Shown here: positions 32,405-34,946 of the stretch, one piece after another | How positions within the stretch are numbered: position 1 is the stretch's first letter | Layout of the letters: each line of letters begins with the position of its first letter | From: DASVBE01 sp036375995 | GTDB lineage: Bacteria; Actinomycetota; Actinomycetes; Streptosporangiales; Streptosporangiaceae | Length of the DNA: 34,946 nucleotides | Assembly: GCA_036375995.1 (NCBI GenBank) | Contig: DASVBE010000338.1 | Coordinates: 1 to 34,946 of the forward strand | Direction of reading: 5' to 3' | The notes under the pieces: generated by a model | Told to the model about the DNA's origin: nothing | Seen by the model: only the letters and a program-made list of their open reading frames with translations | Database searches by the model: none | Program-made: the position numbers and the translations under genes

Positions 32405-32410
32405 TAAGGT
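32405..32410 (+). promoter_or_regulatory. -10 box TAAGGT of purN
   Basis: TAAGGT fits TAnnnT and lies 7 bases before the ATG at 32418, so transcription is expected to begin at the start codon. AGGCGG between them is too close to serve as a ribosome-binding site. Confidence 0.5.
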
Positions 32411-32417
32411 AGGCGGC

Positions 32418-33026
32418 ATGGCCGCCCGTCTCGTTGTGCTGGTGTCTGGCGCCGGGACCACGCTGCAGGCGCTGCTCGACGCCAGCGCTGACGACGCCTT
32501 CGGGGCGAAGGTGATCGCCGTCGGCTCGGATCGGCCGGCCATCGAGGGCCTGGCCCGGGCCGAGAAGGCCGGCGTGCCGACCTTCACCCTCCGCCTGGCC
32601 GACTACCCGTCCCGCGCCGCCTGGGACCGCGCCATGACCAGCGCCTGCGCCGCCTACTCGCCGGACCTCATCGTCTCCGCCGGCTTCATGAAGCTGGCCG
32701 GCCCGGACTTCCTGGCCGCCTTCGGCGGCCGGTTCATCAACTCCCACCCCGCCCTGCTGCCCGCGTTCCCCGGCATGCACGGCGTGGCCGACGCGCTCGC
32801 TTACGGCGTCAAGGTCACCGGCTGCACCATCTTCATGGTCGACGCCGGCATCGATACCGGCCCGGTCATCGCCCAGGCAGCAGTGCCAGTCACGGACGAC
32901 GACGACGAGGAATCCCTGCACGAGCGGATCAAGGTGACGGAGCGCTCCCTGCTCGCCGAGACCGTGGGCCGGATGGCCCGCGAGGGGTGGTCCGTCCACG
33001 GACGGAAGCTGAGGTTGGGACGTTGA
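32418..33026 (+). CDS. purN: Phosphoribosylglycinamide formyltransferase
   Basis: Transfers a formyl group from 10-formyltetrahydrofolate to GAR, step three of purine synthesis. Counting from ATG 32418 it has 202 residues. It begins with RLVVLVSGAGTTLQALLDA (phosphate-binding SGxGT(T/N)LQ). The catalytic triad is Asn108, His110 (FINSHPALLPAFPGMHG) and Asp146 (VDAGIDTGP). The frame is open further upstream to 32247, but that stretch is non-coding by composition and lacks family homology. The stop overlaps the TTG start of purH as TTGA, so the two are coupled. Confidence 0.95.
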   Translation: MAARLVVLVSGAGTTLQALLDASADDAFGAKVIAVGSDRPAIEGLARAEKAGVPTFTLRLADYPSRAAWDRAMTSACAAYSPDLIVSAGFMKLAGPDFLAAFGGRFINSHPALLPAFPGMHGVADALAYGVKVTGCTIFMVDAGIDTGPVIAQAAVPVTDDDDEESLHERIKVTERSLLAETVGRMAREGWSVHGRKLRLGR

Positions 33027-34600
33027 CCAAGGTAGCTATCCGCCGGGCGCTGATCAGCGTCTACGACAAGACCGGACTGGTCGGCCTGGCCGGCGCGGTG
33101 CACGCGGCCGGTGCCGAGATCGTGTCCACCGGCAGCACCGCCGCGGCCATCGCCACCGCCGGGATACCGGTGACCATGGTCGAGCAGCTGACCGGCTTCC
33201 CCGAGTGCCTCGGCGGCCGCGTCAAGACCCTGCACCCGGCCGTCCACGCCGGCCTGCTGGCCGACCCGGACCAGCCCGGCCACGCCGAGGAACTCGCCAG
33301 GCTCGGCCTGGCCCCGTTCGAGCTGCTGGTCTCCAACCTCTACCCCTTCGAGCAGGCAGTCGCGTCCGGCGCCGGCCCCGGGGAGTGCGTCGAGCAGATC
33401 GACATCGGCGGCCCGGCGATGACCCGCGCCGCGGCCAAGAACCACGCCCAGGTCGCGGTGATCACCGACCCGTCCATGTACGCCGAAGCCGAGGACGCGC
33501 TCGCGGCCGGCGGCTTCACGCTCCAGCAGCGGAGAAGGCTCGCCGCCCAGGCGTTCGCCCGCACCGCGGCCTACGACGTCGCCGTGGCCTCCTGGTTCGC
33601 CTCGGTCTACGCCCCCGACGAGGTAGCAGCCGAGACCGGCTGGCCGGACGTCGCCGCCGCCACCTGGACCCGCCGTGAGGTCCTCCGCTACGGCGAGAAC
33701 CCGCACCAGCGTGCCGCGCTGTACGTGAGCGGCGACCGGGCCCGCAGCCTGTCCGGCCTGGCGGGCGCCGAGCAACTGCACGGCAAAGCCATGTCCTACA
33801 ACAACTTTGTGGACGGCGACGCCGCACGCAGGGCCGCGTACTCCTTCCAAAAGCCCTGCGTGGCGATCATGAAGCATTCGAACCCGTGCGGTATCGCGGT
33901 CGGCGAGGATCTGGCGCAGGCGCACCAGGCCGCGCTGCGGTGCGACCCGGAGTCCGCGTTCGGCGGGGTCATCGGGCTGAACGGCGTGGTCACCGAGGCC
34001 GTTGCCCGGCAGATCAGCGAGGTGTTCACCGAGGTCGTGATCGCGCCCGGGTTCGAGCCCGGCGCGCTGGTCATCCTGACCGCCAAGAAGAACCAGCGGC
34101 TGCTGCGGTGCCCGGCGCCGGCCGGCGGAAGCGGCGGCCTCGAATGGCGTCCCATCAGCGGCGGCATGCTCCTGCAGAGCGCGGACCAGGCCGGCGGCCC
34201 GGGCGACGACCCGGCCGGCTGGCAGCTGGCGGCCGGCCCGGCAGCAAGCACCGAAACCCTGGCCGACCTGGCCTTCGCCTGGAACGCGTGCCGCTGCGTG
34301 AAGTCCAACGCGATCCTGCTCGCCTCCGGCGGCGCCTCGGTCGGCATCGGCATGGGCCAGGTCAACCGGGTGGACTCGGCGCGGCTGGCAGTCCGCCGGG
34401 CCGGCCACCGGGCGCGGGGCTCGGTCGCGGCCAGCGACGCGTACTTCCCGTTCGCCGACGGGCTGCAGGTGCTGGCCGACGCCGGGGTGACCGCGGTCGC
34501 CGAGCCCGGCGGCTCAGTACGCGACCAGGAGGTCATCGACGCGGCGAACGCCGCCGGCATCAGCCTCTACTTCACCGGCGTCCGGCACTTCTGGCACTAG
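33023..34600 (+). CDS. purH: Bifunctional AICAR formyltransferase/IMP cyclohydrolase
   Basis: Catalyses the last two steps to IMP. It has 525 residues from a TTG start overlapping the purN stop. The IMP cyclohydrolase (MGS-like) domain has RRALISVYDKTG, STGSTAAAIATAG and LTGFPECLGGRVKTLHPAVHAG (written in parts: FPECLGGRVKTLHP). The AICAR transformylase domain has RYGENPHQRAALY, KAMSYNNFVDGDAA, the catalytic lysine-histidine KHSNPCG, KSNAILLASGGASVGIGMGQ and the terminal GVRHFWH. An in-frame GTG at 32987 would overlap purN by 40 bases and add residues absent from relatives; GAGG lies 8 bases before the TTG. Complete. Confidence 0.95.
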   Translation: MTKVAIRRALISVYDKTGLVGLAGAVHAAGAEIVSTGSTAAAIATAGIPVTMVEQLTGFPECLGGRVKTLHPAVHAGLLADPDQPGHAEELARLGLAPFELLVSNLYPFEQAVASGAGPGECVEQIDIGGPAMTRAAAKNHAQVAVITDPSMYAEAEDALAAGGFTLQQRRRLAAQAFARTAAYDVAVASWFASVYAPDEVAAETGWPDVAAATWTRREVLRYGENPHQRAALYVSGDRARSLSGLAGAEQLHGKAMSYNNFVDGDAARRAAYSFQKPCVAIMKHSNPCGIAVGEDLAQAHQAALRCDPESAFGGVIGLNGVVTEAVARQISEVFTEVVIAPGFEPGALVILTAKKNQRLLRCPAPAGGSGGLEWRPISGGMLLQSADQAGGPGDDPAGWQLAAGPAASTETLADLAFAWNACRCVKSNAILLASGGASVGIGMGQVNRVDSARLAVRRAGHRARGSVAASDAYFPFADGLQVLADAGVTAVAEPGGSVRDQEVIDAANAAGISLYFTGVRHFWH

Positions 34601-34718
34601 CCCCCGAGCCCGGGCCCGGGCCCGCTACCCCGCGCCGGGCCTCGGACGAGGTGAGCGCGGCCCCGACCCGCTCCGGCGGGAACGGGTAACTCGCGCTCAG
34701 GTCAATGTCGGTTCTCAT
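34572..34718 (-). pseudogene. Possible 5' remnant of an SRPBCC-type (DUF2505-like) gene
   Basis: From an ATG at 34718 the minus strand encodes a start resembling small SRPBCC proteins (MRTDIDLSASYPFPPERVGAAL), but after about 25 residues it dissolves into Gly/Ser/Ala low complexity and runs into the end of purH. If real it is a truncated remnant. The similarity is short and rests on my reading only. Confidence 0.22.
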
Positions 34719-34876
34719 CCTCAGCCTGCTCCCTCGCGTCTTGCCGCCCGGCGTGCTGCAGGTAGTCGCCCAGGGCCGCCAGCCGGCCCTGCGCCCGGCC
34801 AGGGGTGAACCGCCGCGGGCCCCGCAGCCGTAACTGCTGATGCAGGGCGCCGACGGACCAGCGAAGGAGACAGTCA

Positions 34877-34946
34877 GTGTCACGTTTCAGCAGGGCGCTA
34901 GCCGCTACGACCATGGCCGTAGCGGCGGCGGGCGGCGGGCTGCTCA
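34877..34946 (+). CDS. Start of a putative secreted protein (cut by window end)
   Basis: A GTG at 34877 has AAGGAG (34864-34869) 7 bases upstream. The first 23 residues, beginning MSRFSRALAATTMAVAAA, have the basic N-region and hydrophobic core of a signal peptide. The frame is open to the end of the window, so product and length are unknown. It would be separated from purH by 276 bases in which I see only a GC-rich self-complementary stretch (34608-34621). Confidence 0.5.
   Translation, partial: MSRFSRALAATTMAVAAAGGGLL

Noticed and set aside
34608..34621. Self-complementary GCCCGGGCCCGGGC after purH as a terminator
   Set aside because: It is a short GC-only palindrome without a loop or T tract; such sequences arise by chance at this base composition.
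34702..34914. 70-codon minus frame at the right end
   Set aside because: Its middle has high GC at third positions, but the beginning does not, there is no ribosome-binding site or known domain, and it overlaps the signal-peptide-like plus-strand start at 34877. Coding remnants cannot be excluded.

Overview
The window is chromosomal DNA of a very GC-rich actinobacterium. The evidence is third codon positions that are almost all G or C, many GTG starts, TAnnnT-type -10 boxes, and gene families typical of the phylum: DUF3017, the DUF6350/PerM-like membrane protein, MDMPI/TIGR03086 proteins, a SigG-type ECF sigma factor with a SnoaL-like tail, and an FHA-HTH protein. Gene order resembles what I recall of the Streptomyces and Mycobacterium pcrA-sucCD-purNH neighbourhood. 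The genus cannot be decided. There are no rRNA or tRNA genes, CRISPR arrays, transposases or phage genes, and no gene-free stretch exceeds 300 bases.

Layout. 1-184: purine-rich tandem/dispersed repeat, then a near-leaderless promoter. 185-5855: membrane-tethered Ser/Thr kinase with a giant Ala/Gly/Pro linker, then three minus-strand genes (DHFR-like reductase, ECF sigma factor, FHA-HTH regulator). 6079-10319: citrate synthase, DUF3017 membrane protein, isocitrate dehydrogenase and malate dehydrogenase, all plus strand. 10357-11556: M20 amidohydrolase (minus). 11751-14696: CNNM/CorC-type membrane protein and guaA. 14727-14809: inverted copy of the left-end repeat. 14882-19590 (minus): kynureninase, a SRPBCC/RNA-polymerase-alpha-CTD/tail-anchor fusion protein, a PIG-L deacetylase and a secreted protein of unknown function. 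19754-21762 (minus): aldehyde dehydrogenase and an internally deleted saccharopine-dehydrogenase-like gene, divergent from an APC permease (21902-23467). 23523-28516: pcrA, an IcmB-like B12-binding mutase subunit, sucC and sucD. 28593-29992 (minus): a compact autoregulated operon (ArsR regulator, AHSA1-type SRPBCC protein, MDMPI-like protein). 30207-34600: DUF6350/PerM-like membrane protein, a minus-strand DUF4190-like membrane protein that appears to start at CTG, purN and purH. 34877 to the end: the start of a putative secreted protein.

How the genes fit together. Five TCA-cycle genes (citrate synthase, icd, mdh, sucC, sucD) lie within 23 kb. The IcmB-like subunit sits beside sucCD, which fits feeding of acyl-CoA carbon towards succinyl-CoA. 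guaA, purN and purH make purines. The aldehyde dehydrogenase, the saccharopine-dehydrogenase remnant and the permease look like an amine or amino-acid uptake and oxidation module, part of it decayed.

Most notable signals: (1) the alpha-CTD fused to a membrane-anchored SRPBCC protein; (2) the 83-bp repeat in inverted orientation about 14.7 kb apart (82/83 identical); (3) a nearly ideal ArsR promoter with two matching operators; (4) a perfect 20-bp-arm palindrome upstream of kynU; (5) a gene with a perfect Shine-Dalgarno sequence and an apparent CTG start; (6) several genes whose -10 box lies 6-9 nt before the start codon, indicating leaderless mRNAs.
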